The position numbers and the translations under genes are program-made. 64,000 bases of DNA from Neelides folsomi. Lineage: Eukaryota > Arthropoda > Collembola > Neelipleona > Neelidae. Each line of letters begins with the position of its first letter. The first letter of the stretch is position 1. Of this stretch, positions 37,700 to 50,303 are shown piece after piece. Location of the stretch: the NCBI GenBank assembly GCA_034687125.1, contig JAQGBZ010000264.1, forward strand, positions 1 to 64,000, given 5' to 3'. The notes under the pieces are model-generated. The model saw only the letters and a program-made list of their open reading frames with translations, did not search any database and was not told the DNA's origin.

Positions 37700-37940
37700 G
37701 AGACATAAAAAGTATTTTAATCAAAAGGTCACTTTAAGTTTTAAATAAGAGGATTATAATTTTAATAATAAATTAACCCATTGAGAGGAGAAACGAAAAT
37801 TCCCAGAATCTTTATTTCAATGTCTCTCTGAATTGAATACATTACTCATATGCCATTTCATGCTTATCGTTAATAAACTATATTTCATCATACAGAGTTT
37901 GTCTAATAGAAAAATGGTATTTAACACAAAAAATTAATAT
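37700..37940 (+). pseudogene. Duplicated 5' region and dead first exon of a GT31 gene
   Basis: Seen: this stretch matches 38945-39160 over promoter, leader (TTTCAATGTCTCTCTGAATT in both) and first exon. The exon copy (37890-37916) reads as in the live gene from CAGAGTTTGTCTAATAGAAA to the ATG|GT donor, but the initiating ATG has become ATA. No second exon follows. Inference: a tandem duplication of the GT31 5' end, now dead, split from the live copy by a hAT-type MITE. Confidence 0.75.
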
Positions 37941-38041
37941 GATTGTAATGATGATTAAAAAAGAAATAAATTATTATCAACATCCTGATATATTTGTTTC
38001 ATAATGTTTATTCCAATATCTAAACTTGTGATTGTTATATC

Positions 38042-38819
38042 CATGCATGGGCGGTATTCGAATACTCGAATACTGAATACGAATACTTAATACGTATTCT
38101 GTATTGGATACTCTTCGAGAAATATGTATTCGGTATTCGAATACTTTCGTAGACGCTTGTATTTTTGTATTCACGAATACATGTAGAGTATTGAATACTT
38201 TCGAATACATTATTAATTATTGTTTGAATATTATTAAAACGAGAGGTGGCGACATTCCATGAATTAAAATATGCAAAATAAATAATTTATTATATTAAAC
38301 TTAAATTACCACATTTATAATTTAAAAAATTAAAATTAAAATAAATAATTTTTAGATTGATGAGAAGTTTAGCTCTGAGAAGATTCAAAGGAACTCATAG
38401 CTAAGACCGAATTGCTGAAATGTTAACGGAAATAAATGAAGGCTAATATTTAATAATTAAATATAATTAATAACAAAATCAAATGTATCAAGTTTTTAAG
38501 AAAACATTCCTAATTTAAGTGTATGAACTTTGTGAGTATTATTTATTTTTTATTATTACATTATATTTCATATGTCAAATTTGTAATTACAAATTTAAAC
38601 AAAATTAAATTGTCATTTTTTCTAACTTTCGTTTTGAAAATTATTCTCAATATTTTAATGTATTTAATACTCTTAAAGTATTCTGAATACTGTACTTGTA
38701 TTCAGTCTTGAATACATTTGTTAAAAATATTCATATTTGTATTCAAATACTATTTTTAAAAATGAGGTATTCGCTATTCAATATTCGAATACATTTTTTA
38801 AAGTATTCACCCATGCATG
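38042..38819. mobile_element. hAT-type MITE with 8-bp target-site duplication
   Basis: Seen: the element begins CATGCATGGGCGGTATTCG and ends with the inverted CACCCATGCATG; it is flanked on both sides by the identical octamer GTTATATC (38034-38041 and 38820-38827). Sub-terminal regions on both sides are packed with GAATAC/GTATTC motifs in both orientations, typical of transposase-binding arrays in hAT elements. 778 bp, no transposase. The TSD is perfect, so the insertion is fairly recent. Confidence 0.88.
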
Positions 38820-39117
38820 GTTATATCCAATTGTAATTTCTCCAATCTGAATAAATAATTTATTTATTATTATTTATTAATTTTCCTTTATAATGTAATG
38901 CTATTGTTGCTGAAAAAAGCCCTAAAATGAAACCCTTGAATTGAATTGAATAAAAAAGTATTTTAGTAAAAAGGTCACTTTAAGCTGATTATAATTTTAT
39001 TAATAAACCCATTGAGAGAACAACGAAAATTTCCAGAATCATATATTTCAATGTCTCTCTGAATTGAATATATTACAGACACATAGCATATACTTATTGA
39101 TAATATACAATTTTATC

Positions 39118-40384
39118 ATGCAGAGTTTGTCTAATAGAAAAATGGTAATTAACAAATTAACACAATTAGTTAAATAAAAAATTTAATCATTATTTCAATA
39201 TATAATAAGAATAATCTTTCGTATAATTTCAGCTAATTGCAATTGCTGGCATTTGTATTGTCACATTTTTATTCTCGCATTCAAAATACTTCCAGAACCT
39301 TGAATATCAATTAAAAATTGACAAACTCGTTAAAAAGAACAAGAGCGGAAGTTTTGAAGTTAAAATAATTCTGAATGGGAATATTCCGCAATGTAGAGAC
39401 AAATTACCAAATCGCACATTAATTATCTCAACACAATTTGTCCAAAGTAAAGATTTTGAAATGCGTCAAGCAATAAGAAAAACATGGGGAAAAACTTTAA
39501 TTTACAAAAACTTCATTTTCTCCAATGTGTTTTTAATTGGAGAATCAGAAAATTCGACAATTGACGAGAAATTAATTAAAGAAAATTTTGAATACCAAGA
39601 TTTAATTGTTGGAAATTTCATTGACACTTATAAGAATTTGTCTTATAAAAGACTTTTAAGTTTTAAATGGATAATTGATCATTGTCCAAATGCTAAATAC
39701 ATATTAAAGGTTATTAACTGAAATTAACTCATTAATTAGACATTTATACTAAAATACAAATATTAAAATCAATTCTCAATTATAAATAATAATTACAAAT
39801 AATTAATTAATTAATATATTTAACTTTATAAACAGATTGACGATGACGTTTTTCCTGACATATTTAAAATGATTAAATTTATTTCCCACATGGAGCCACA
39901 AATTAAAAATGAGTCGATTGGTCATTTCGGTTGTTGGATTTATTCAAGAGATAAACCGATTCGCGATCCAGAAAGTAAACATTATGTTTCCAATGAAGAA
40001 TATTCAAGATATTATTTCCCAGATTTCTGTTTGGGTCCCGCATCTATTTCAACCAGAAAAGCGTTATTTGCCGAATATTCAGTAAGGAATTCCATTCCGT
40101 TCTTTTGGACCGAAGATGTTTTCTTTACTGGATTACTTCGCGAATATTACGAACTTGTTCACAACGAGGCAATCAATTTGTATCAATTGGACAACGCTCA
40201 TTTCTATGGTCAAAAAGATTATTGGATCAAATGGTGCGAATCAAACCGAACGGAAAATCTAACAAAGGAAGAATTTACAGGAATTTTTATTCATTTGGAA
40301 CATGAAAAAACTTTAATTTCTGATATTTTTTGTCTTCATAATAAACTTAAAGAAATAAATGGGAATAAAAATATTATAAATTAA
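39118..40384 (+). CDS. Beta-1,3-galactosyltransferase-like protein (GT31), copy 3
   Basis: Seen: three phase-0 exons, 39118-39144, 39233-39709 and 39836-40384, giving 350 aa. Tail MQSLSNRKM, anchor LIAIAGICIVTFLFSHSKY, then MRQAIRKTWG, VFLIG, NFIDTYKNLSYKR, KIDDDVFP (metal site split by intron 2, as in copies 1 and 2), FPDFCLGPASISTRKA and EDVFFTG. It is closest to copy 1 by eye (long identical stretches in exon 3, and similar intron 2), although it lies 29 kb away on the other strand. Function by family as for copy 1. Its 5' end has been duplicated (37700-37940). Confidence 0.88.
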
Positions 40385-40414
40385 ATTTAAATTATTGACG
40401 CTTATAGTCCATTG

Positions 40415-40549
40415 TACAGGGTGGGCCATTAGTTGCTTTCTTTTTTATACGATTGTTTATTTAAAAAAGAAAGCAACTTTTAATTCACCCTGTACAGGAT
40501 CCATAAATTGCTATCTTTTTTAAATAATGTGTTTTCGGCCCACCCTGTA
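40415..40549. mobile_element. Composite Tc1/mariner-type MITE
   Basis: Seen: TACAGGGTGGGCCATT at the left, an internal CACCCTGTACAGG junction near 40487-40498, and GGCCCACCCTGTA at the right. It looks like two short copies fused or one inserted in another; same family as 25052-25125. Confidence 0.75.
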
Positions 40550-41076
40550 TAGTTAATTATTAATTATGTTAATTTTTAATAAATGTTTTGTACAGACGAT
40601 TTTTGTTTATTTAATTTGATACATTGAAGTTCCATATGGGCATTGCGATTAATTAAAGAAAGCATAAGCTTAAAGTAAGCGATGGTTCAAAACCAAGTTC
40701 AAATTCAAGGTTTGCCCTTTAATTTATTAACATTAAACTTCCCATATTTTCGCAAATGTTAATTTCTTAACTAACCATTAGATTTGTGTTCCATATATTA
40801 ATTTGTTTCCCACATCCTGTGAATACTCATTGTCACAAATGTTAACCAACGACTGATTATTCGTTTTATCTTTATTCTAATTACGATAACAGAAATGTGA
40901 CTCGATGAATAATTCAAGCTCCGACCCTTTTATTTTTATTTCTTCCAATTAAAGCTTAATTATTAAACCAACCTTAATTGGTTCTTAAACTTATTCGCTT
41001 AATTTAAAATAATTTCCTTTGATAATTTAACTTAATTAGTCACAATTAACCAATTTAATTTAATTCATTTTTACAA

Positions 41077-41326
41077 TTATGGTCACTGTGATAAAATTTC
41101 TCAAAAGTCAAAATCGGTTTGGAGTCACAAATGGAAAAGTATTAATTTTGTAACAATCTTTGTGAAATTAAATGTTCAAATTTATTACAAACCAAACTTC
41201 TCAAAAAACATTCAAACTTTTCATATCAACGTCGGACATCGTGAAGTGTTTTTGATTCGAATGGAAATTCCCGACATTTGGTTCAACATTGACGATGAAT
41301 CTAAGAACAATTTAATTGCCATTTAA
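41077..41326 (+). other. Open frame without start codon, unknown
   Basis: Seen: more than 80 sense codons up to a stop at 41324-41326, long for DNA this rich in A and T, with protein-like content (FHINVGHREVFLIRMEIPDI). It ends 62 bases before the TMEM184 start, so it may be a fossil last exon or 5' UTR. The only in-frame ATG lies near the end. Confidence 0.3.
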
Positions 41327-41388
41327 AATCGTCGGATCGTCGGGTTTTTTAGTTGGATTCGAAGATTATCGATTTAGTCAAAGTGAAA

Positions 41389-43886
41389 ATGAGTTCCTGT
41401 GACGATTGTATGTTCAAAATGGGAGAATGGTGGTGCAATTTATTTATGAGGTTAGGACAATTACAAGCAATTGTTAATTATAGTTGATTCACTCTCAACT
41501 GGCCGGTGAAAATTGAATCATGTTACTTGATTAGTTATTTGAAGTTAAAATAAACCGATATTTAGTTACATTTAAATGTACTAATAATTTTCTGGTGACA
41601 TGAAATTCTATTCCCCGGTCAATTAACATGATTCACTTTTCACCGGTCAGTTGAAAGTGAATGAACTTTTTTTATAAACATTAACATTAAATATTTATTT
41701 TTATTTTTAATTGTTTTAATACATTTATTAAAAATGTTTAATCGGAATTAAGACTGATTTTAATTAATTTCAGGTGGAGACTTTGGATTCGCCCTTTTGT
41801 AATATTAGGCTACATCATTATCTTAATCGGACTTTTGCCATTTCTTGTCATTAACTGCTTTGGGACTGAATGTAACAATCAGCAAAGGACAATTCTCATC
41901 GGAGGTTCAAATTAACAATTAAATAAAAAATCCAATTTTAAATATCAGTTCAATGTCAAATGTCAGTCCAATGTTAAAGTCAGTCCAATTCAATGTTTAA
42001 ATAGTTAACGGTTATAAATTAAAAATTAAGCTTAATAAAGTAAATAATTTTAATTTGTAGGAATTTTCGCTTTGATGGCTCTTCCTATCAATTTCTACGA
42101 ACTCACTCAGCACCTCGTTCACTATACAAAACCGGATCTTCAAAAACACGTCATACGGTACTACATTCTTATAGTTAAATTAAATTAAAGAATTTTAATT
42201 AAAATTAAAATATTAACAAAATTAACAAAATTAATTTAATTATTTATTTTGCAGAATTCTTTGGATGGTTCCAATTTACGCTTTAGATGCCGTAAGTTAA
42301 TTATTTATATTTTTGACAATTTGTCTCTTGTTGAAGTTAATTAACTATTTAATTTGCAATTAAGTTAATTAAGATCAGAATGTTTATTAATTAATATTTT
42401 TTTATTTCCAGTGGCTTGGTCTTTTGGCTCCTCAGTATTCGATCTTCGCTAATAGTTTGCGCGAGACTTATGAAGCCTACGTAATTTACAACTTTATGAA
42501 ATTCCTCCTTAATTATTTGAATGCTGAAATGGATTTGGAAGCGACGTTGGAATTGAAGCAGCAAGTGAAACATCTTTTCCCACTTTGTTGTATTCGGGAT
42601 TGGGAAATGGGAAGGGAATTTGTGCACAAGTGCAAACATGGAATTCTTCAATACACAGTCATTAGACCAATTACAACCGCTATCGCTTTGTAAGTTAAAC
42701 TTTGTAATTTAGTCAAATAATTAATTCTCTAATAACTTCAATTTAACAATTTAACTTCAATTTAGCTTTTAAACAGATGATTTATAATGAATGATGTAAA
42801 TTCATGATTTCTTAATCAATGTTATTTTCAGCATTTGTGAATTGTGTGGAGTTTACGGTGAAGATGAATTTCGTGCCGATGTTGCTTTCCCGTACATTAT
42901 TGCAGTAAATAACATTTCGCAAGGAATAGCAATGTACTGTTTAGTTCTATTCTACAAAGCAAGCAAAGATGAATTGGCGCCGATGAGACCTTTAGGGAAA
43001 TTCTTGTGCATTAAAGCCGTCGTTTTCTTTTCATTCTTGTAAGTTCAATTAAATTAAAGTGATTCTTGAACTTAATTAAGTAATTTTATCACTTACAATT
43101 TTTTACAATCAATTTACATCACTTGTTAGTTGTTAGTTAATTTAATAATTATTTTAATAGCCAAGGAGTTGCCATTTCAATTCTTGTCAACACGGGTGTC
43201 ATCACAAACCAAATATTTGGAACGACGGATAAAACCGATGTGAAAGATGTTTCCTCAAGTTTACAAAATTTCTTAATTTGCATCGAAATGTTTTTCGCGG
43301 CCATTGCCCATCATTACGCTTTCTCCTACAAGGCTTACATTGACTTAGCTGCAGATCAACCTAATTGTTGCGAAAGCTTTTGTCAAATGTGGGATGTTTC
43401 CGATGTGAGAAAAGATCTTGAAGAACATTATGGAGTTGTTAGTAAGTGAAAATATTAATTAATAAACTCAACTTTATTTAAATAATAATAACTTGATACT
43501 TAATAAAGTTAAAAAGAACTGAAGTTAATTAAAGTAAATTTAAAATTTTGTTAAAATTAATTAAATTAATTAAAATTGGTTAATATTGATTAATTAAAAT
43601 TTTTATAATTTTAGAGAGCACAGTGAAGAATGTAATTCCATCAAAGCGAGTTTACAGACATCCAGGTGGAGTTCGAACCGAAAGAGCTCGACTTTTATCT
43701 GCAGGGGAATCCACGGATTATCAAAGTGGAAGTGAAGAAATAATTCCTTCAACTTCGGGTGTTGTGAGATCGGCAAGTTTAACAATTTTAGCCGAAATCT
43801 CACCAATTTCTCCAACAAGTCCGCCGTCACCAGATGAACAAAATTTCACAGACCTCACAGAAGATCTCATTTCGGATTCTGAATAA
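41389..43886 (+). CDS. TMEM184C-like multi-pass membrane protein (OST-alpha family)
   Basis: Role by family: seven-helix membrane protein of the organic solute transporter alpha / TMEM184 group; TMEM184C itself has no settled function. Seen: eight exons, 41389-41450, 41774-41904, 42061-42157, 42255-42291, 42412-42689, 42832-43038, 43161-43441 and 43615-43886, closing in phase to 454 aa. Characteristic blocks follow the vertebrate protein closely: [113 protein letters not shown] and [10 protein letters not shown]. The cytoplasmic tail is Ser/Pro-rich and acidic. Orthology is very secure; transported ligand, if any, unknown. Confidence 0.94.
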
Positions 43887-44549
43887 GAATTGACAAATTT
43901 TCACGCTGCTTTGCCACTTTCAAATTGACTGTCAAATTTACCTCTTTTGCGTCCTATCATTCATATTATAAAAATACTTATATAAAATATAAGTAAATAT
44001 TATCTATTACTTCAACATTATATCATTTATGTCTAATGAAACAAAGTTATACGTATATAAATATTAACACTATATGTTTATCAAATTACTATTTATTATG
44101 ATTATGATATATATTCTGAATATACATGTAGTTATATTTATATGATGTGATTTATATATTGTGTTTACTTTTGAAAAAAAAAAGATATTGTTTATATACT
44201 CATTGTAATGTGAATCCTTAATTAGTAATTTCATATATTACGCTACTTATAACTTTATGTTATTTTGTTAATGCATAGTTAGTGCTTATTAAAATTTTCC
44301 TTATAAAGAATTTGTGATTTATTTAATGTAAAATTATGATTAATAAATGTTTATTCGAATAATGTTAATATGTGAGTTTTTAATCATATTTATCGCTACA
44401 TAAAATTATCCATGATGAATAATGAATTACATTACATATTCATTTTATTTGTTCGTGGGATTTTTTCATTTAATGATTTTGATGGTGAACAATAGATGAA
44501 ATAAAGTTTTGAATATAAATTTTAAATAAAAGTTATTGAATAATAATTC
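43887..44549. other. Intergenic
   Basis: 3' UTR and flank of the TMEM184-like gene; AT-rich, nothing else. Confidence 0.4.
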
Positions 44550-45208
44550 CTAAAGATAAATCAAACATGAAATTGCCAAAAGTGAACATTCGATGATAAA
44601 AACAGGTAGAAACTTTCGAATGATTAAAGATGTTGGGTTGTAAGTTACAGGAGGTTTAAGTAAACTTCTAAATGTGTTAATTTTATCAAAATTAATTCTA
44701 TTCCATTTATTAGCTTTATTAAACTGAATTAGATTTTTTTGCATACTGTAAAAGGAGTCAATAATTAAATTTCCTTCTTCCCACATTTTATATATTCCAG
44801 ATGCAAACAGAGAATCAAAAATGAATTTGAACTTTTCATTAAAACTGGATTTAAAATTGAATTTAATAAAATAATAATCGGAATAACTCATTTTATAAGA
44901 TTTCAAATCCCGAACTTCTCTTTCTTTGATCATGTAATCATGCCGGGAAAATTGAATTCAAGATATATTTCATATTGATATATATATTTTCTCATATCTG
45001 TCTAATATAAAAAAGTTTGATGGAACTTTGGTTTGGCCCAAAGGTGTGGAAAAATATTTTCTAAATTATCAATAAGTTTATTTTCAAGTGGAATATGGAT
45101 AATTTTATCAGAAAATTCATTTTGAATCTCGTTATTAATTACCAAAGAAAATATATTTAAAACCTGGGAAATAATTGAAAGATTAAAATAAAAATTGAAA
45201 ATATGCAT
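44550..45208 (-). pseudogene. Ionotropic-receptor pseudogene (internal deletion)
   Basis: Seen: 44960-44550 encodes RHDYMIKEREVRDLKSY, SGIYKMWEEGN, NFDKINTFRSLLKPP and a final hydrophobic helix after RKFLPVFII. These match the S2-M4 part of the intact receptor (ESGIYRMWTEG, YDKINTFKNL, RKLLPFFVI). A separate upstream frame (45208-45002) begins MHIFNFYFNLSIISQV and could be the N-terminus of the same gene, but there is a stop between and the channel core is missing. Inference: a dead paralogue with a large internal deletion. Confidence 0.65.
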
Positions 45209-45442
45209 TGTTAAATTTCAAAAATTAAGACTTTGTTTAAAGAAGTCTTATTTACTTCAAATTAAGAAAAGAAATCATAAATTATAATAGATAAATATAA
45301 TTATGTAATTAAACCACGGCCATACAATCAAATTAAAAATTTATTAACACATCATTTTAAAATTACATACATTCGTGCTAATTCAATTAAAATATTTATT
45401 TATTCATAAACCTTTCAATTTTATTAAGGGAAAAAACTAATT

Positions 45443-47258
45443 TTAATCCATCCTTAAATTTGCATATGTTTTGCTTGTGGTTAACAAAATGTTGTCAATT
45501 TCCACTTTGTTATAAGTCCAGAAAATCATTCCACAATACAAAGACTCTTTGGGAAAAAACGGATCTCTAAGGAACAAATTTTTTTTAACAACATTGTCAA
45601 TCAAAAATTCGAATTGTTTCCCATCTTGGTCAATCGCAAGTTTTATGACATGCGTATGCCCAGAAGAGTCATTTCTCTTTTCTTGGTTTTCATTAAAAGC
45701 AAATCCCTTTTTGGATTTTGAAATTCCATCGTTTGTTAAATAGGTATCTTCGTTGTAATTGTACAATACAATTTCGCCCCTTCCGTAGTTAAATTGAAAC
45801 AAAGGATTCCCAGTGGTTGTGTTGGTTTTAAATCTCGATTCGCAATCATAAAAACTAAAAGACGTCCGCCTTTTATCATTAACTTCATAAGATTTCAAAA
45901 TGTATTGAAAAATTAAAGATTTTCCTTTAAAGGAAAATGGCGGAAATGTTGCATACATATTTTGAATCGATTCGCTCAAATAAGAATTACCGGAATTGAA
46001 CGTTGATTTAATCCGATTGACTTTAAAATCTTCATAAATTACGTAAGGAGTTTCGCTATTGTTATTGTTAGTTTTTGTTAGATCGGAATAAATTTGAATC
46101 CATTTATTTGAATAATTCCCGCTAACATCTCGTTCGAAATCTTCTTCGAAAGCGATCTCACTTTTGAACTCAATTCTTTCTACAGTTTTTTCCATTTTGG
46201 CCAGTTTTTCTTTCATTTGTGAATTACGTTCAAATAATTTTTTATTGAATTGTTCCGATTTTGCAAATTCTTCCTTTCTGATTTCCTTCTCATTTTCATG
46301 TAAACCTCTGAGGTCCGAAATATCAGTTTTTACCATTTTTAATTCTTCGGTAATTTTGAAAATAATATTATTAATTCCATCTGTCACTGAATGAGAAACA
46401 TGTTCAATGACAATTTCATTCATTGTTTTAATTAAATCAATTTGTTTCTTTTCAATTAACCGTTTTATTAATTCGCTTTCTTCTTTGACATTTAATTTCA
46501 AATTTGATTCTAAATCTTGTAAATTTATTCCATTGGGCTTGGACCTTTCGCCCATACTTGTATCATAATCAGGATTATTTTCTTTCCAACCCTCAACACA
46601 TTTTTTTTCTAATTCATCACCAGCCAATTTTGTATTTTTACACATTTCCCTGTTGATCTTATCCAATTTTTTCTAAAATAAAATTATATCGATCATAATA
46701 TAAGTACATGGTATTTTATGTAATGATGTAGGTATGTTATATATTCAATTTTAAATGTTTTACCATTGTCATGTTAAACATATCCAAATCATTTGTAAAT
46801 TCGCATTCGCGAGATCTCTGCAAAAAATTATTAAAAATTACTCAAATATTTATAATATAATATTTATTTTATTAACAATTAGCTTTTACAAGATATTCCT
46901 CATTTAAAATTCTGTTTAGGGTCGAATTCGTGGACTGGATCCAATTGCCTATAAAATTCTAATGAAAAACAAGCCATTTGTTCAATATAAATATCGTTAA
47001 TTAGTTTTAATAAAATATATTGACATATAATATAATACCAGTTTATTAATAACTTCATTTTGCCATGGACTATAACAATTGCAATAACAGTCTCGATTTT
47101 GACTTCCTCGATTTTGACTTCTCTATAATTAAATAACCCAATTAATCAAATCCAATTTACATATATATAACATAAAAGTGTCGCTAACGAAATAATAAAT
47201 GTTTCCACAATCTTACACAAACAATGACGAATCCAAAAAACCATAATAAAATTTTCAT
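45443..47258 (-). CDS. Secreted coiled-coil protein with C-terminal beta-sandwich-like region, unknown family
   Basis: Seen: five exons, 47258-47217, 47122-47039, 46958-46890, 46817-46764 and 46672-45443, all junctions phase 0, giving 492 aa. Signal peptide MKILLWFFGFVIVC, a short CYCNCY cluster, then a long heptad-like, Glu/Lys-rich coiled coil (about residues 130-255). The C-terminal 220 residues alternate hydrophobic and polar with aromatic positions (FSFYDCESRF, FQFNYGRGEIVLYNY, HVIKLAIDQDGKQFEFLID, GMIFWTYNKVEIDNILL), suggesting a lectin- or LamG-like jelly roll. I do not recognise the family. Inference: oligomeric extracellular protein, perhaps sugar-binding. Intron sizes are small and splice sites good. 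Confidence 0.75.
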
Positions 47259-48293
47259 TTTAGATTTATTCGGAAAATTTTATGAAAATTTGTAATATGA
47301 TAATATTACTTATAACCAACAAGTTTTTATTTGACTAAGCAAAACTATGTGCATTCATTGATTCCTAAAACCAAATAAAATTGTATAAAGTAATAATTAC
47401 AGACTTAAAGTTCGATCATAAAGTACTTCCAAGATAATCTCATATTTAACCTTTCATGATCTTTTCTTGAATTTATTCCCTATTATATCTTGTGAATAAA
47501 CATATAATACAAACTTAACTTTACTCATTTTATATCTTCCATATATGTATCTGTTATCTGTATGTATGTATGAACAAAATGAATATACACATTCATAAGT
47601 TTATCATAACAAATAATTCTCAAGAAAAAGATAAATCCTTTTAGTTTCATTTCATAATTCCATAATAAAAACGGATCGAGTCATTGATTACGATTCCACG
47701 TATACGATAACGTATAGGATATTATTGATATATTATTATTTTATAAATTATACATTGAGAGATAAAGACGTATATCATAAATCATCATCATAATATAATT
47801 ATAATATTTAAATAGAATTACATATTTGATGTGCAAGTGTATTAAAGGTTTAGGGGCACATCGAATATTATCACTATTGCTCGCTCAAAAGTCCGCCAAA
47901 TATTTTTGCTTGCGAGACTTGCGACTTTTGCACTAATATTAATGTTGCAGTTATTGCACTATTGATTTGGATTGAACTTTTATTTTTAGTTAAAATTTAT
48001 TGTTAAAAGTTCTAAATTTTAAATCTATTGTTTATTATTTCATTTACAAACTTATGATAATTACTTCACCTAATTATAACACAAATTGGTGAGTAATTAT
48101 TCGAATCAAAATATATTTTATATCTTTGTAATTTATTTTGTGGTTTTAATACTTTAATTATTATTAATTATAAGCAACTTATCTCAACTTACAATTACTA
48201 TTGATTCATTCATTTGTTAATTTTACTCAAGATCACGAACGAAATTGAACATTGAAATTAATTAAAAATTTATTACTTTTTCAGATATTAACG
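47259..48293. other. Divergent intergenic region
   Basis: Between the coiled-coil gene (-) and MGME1 (+). An acceptor at 48285 implies a 5' UTR exon of MGME1 upstream. No other gene seen. Confidence 0.4.
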
Positions 48294-50013
48294 ATGCGGC
48301 GATCATTTAATTCTTCACTTGTTTCAACAATGAGAAATTATTGCACAAAGAAGAAGACAAAAGCAGCGGACCGAATAAAATCTCAATATCGCGAAGCAAA
48401 ACTTTTGTACGGAGAACTCGCCGAGTCAAAGGCCATGCGAATGAAAAGGATGAGGAAGGATTTCAAAGAGAAAATTGCCCTTGGAGAAATTCCAATCCTC
48501 AACAAAGTCCCACAAGACAACACAGCTGAAGCTGAATGGAACACCAAAAGTTTCCCATCGAGATTGAAATTCCTCAACATCGTGAAAGACAACTGGGACC
48601 CCAAATTTCCCAAAGATCCGATTCATTCAAAATACCCACAATTTTCACTTCATGTAAATAATCCTCCATTGCCAGATTCAGAACCTCAGTCAATTTACAA
48701 TTATCAAAATAATAATGAAATCCCCGTAGATCAAAATAATTTATTTAATGAAAATAATTCATTTAATGACAATTCCCATCAAGTGCCTTTAAATGAATTT
48801 AATAAAGAAAATTCAATTAAAAATATTCTCAAAGTGCCAATTGAAAATCCCGAAAGAGAATCTTTGAATTTTACTTCACAACAGCTGAAATGGAATCGGA
48901 AGGATTTAATCATTTCCAATCCTTTTGAATATTCTTCGCCTCGATTGCCAAGCGTTTCGAAAATCCTTTCAGCGACGATGCCACCAGAGCAAGCTGAAGC
49001 TTTACTCAAATGGGAAAAGAGAATGATTGACAAATTGGGAATTGATGGATTTCATGCTTACAAAAAAGGTGATTTGAATAATTTCAATTTTAATTTTAAA
49101 TAATTAGAATTAAAACTATAATTATCATTTAATAATAATTATTATTTCAATTGTCCCAATATCTGTAAATTGCAATTATTAAATTAAATTAATTTCGTTT
49201 AGATTTACTCGACGGTGGTAAAGAACTTCATCACAACATTCGATGTTTTCTGAGCGGAACCGAGGAATCTTCATTGACAATTTCGCCGAGAATTTCTGGA
49301 CATTGGGAAAGCTGCACGGGGATTTTGAGCCAAGTTGAAAATGTTGTGGCTTTGGAAAGTCACGTTGTTCATCCAAAGTTGAATTATTGTGGGGTTGTCG
49401 ATTGTGTAGGATTTTTCAGGTGAGAATTTAAAACTTTAATCATAATTAAAATATGAATTAACATATTTCTAATTATTCATGATTGCTATGCAATTTGCTT
49501 AATTGGCTTTAAAATTAAATTAAATGCAATTGTTTTAATTTGAAGGTAAATTATGCTAAATTTTAAATTTATTATTTTGTTATTAGAGATAAACTTGTTT
49601 TGATTGATTGGAAAACTTCTGAGCGAGCGAAGAATTCCGTTGCGATGACTTACGACACTCCGATCCAAATCGCTGCTTACATCGGGGCCATCAATTACGA
49701 TCCAAAATATTCATTTCAAGTAATTTAAGATTCAATATTGGATTTTATGATTAAATTTATTTACTGTGTTGTACTTGCATTTAATTATTGTTTATTAATG
49801 TTTATTGTTGACACAATTATTATTATAGTTTATTTAATAAGAGCGCTTTTATTGTTTTTTGTTTAGATCAATCAAGGATTAATCGTCGTTGTTTATAAAG
49901 ACGGATCAACAGCGAATCCTTTTATTCTTTCCACATCAATCTTGGAGAAAAATTGGGGCAAATGGCTTAAAAGACTCGAGCAGTTCAAAGATCTCAATAA
50001 AGAATCAATTTAG
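48294..50013 (+). CDS. MGME1: Mitochondrial genome maintenance exonuclease 1
   Basis: Role: PD-(D/E)XK single-strand DNA exonuclease that trims 5' flaps during mitochondrial DNA replication. Seen: four exons, 48294-49068, 49203-49419, 49587-49719 and 49867-50013, closing to 423 aa. The N-terminus (MRRSFNSSLVSTMRNYCTKK) is basic and Ser-rich like a mitochondrial presequence. The middle is low complexity; then LPSVSKILSATMP with ALLKWEKRM, G-x3-H-x2-I around HHNIRCFLSG, VVDCVGFFR and LVLIDWKTSERAK supply the D...DWK active site, followed by YDTPIQIAAYIGAIN. Start: the Met after the splice acceptor at 48285. The gene ends 291 bases from the end of the convergent receptor kinase. Confident. Confidence 0.93.
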
Positions 50014-50303
50014 CACAATTACAATTTGGTCGCTTTTAAGCATCATTTATTATCATTATCGGTAATATTATTATTTAACATTACTAGTTTTGAGTAGAAT
50101 TGCATAAGGACAATTTATATATAGTTATAAGGGGATGCTAATTAAATGTAATAGACAAAAATGTCAATGGTGTATTTCCTTTTTTATTCAGTTACATTTC
50201 TTAAGTGATCTACTTTTTCTACTCTACATTAATTAGGAATTAAATATAATATTATTCTAACAATAAATTATACATGATTAGTGATTAGATATTCAAAATC
50301 AAT
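50014..50303. other. Convergent intergenic region
   Basis: 3' flanks of MGME1 and the receptor kinase; nothing else seen. Confidence 0.4.

Noticed and set aside
38523-38711. 62-codon frame inside the hAT-type MITE
   Set aside because: Hydrophobic AT-rich translation inside a non-autonomous element; no transposase motif.
44981-44995. TA-rich stretch inside the IR pseudogene as a possible promoter
   Set aside because: Too short and too common in this AT-rich DNA to support a call.
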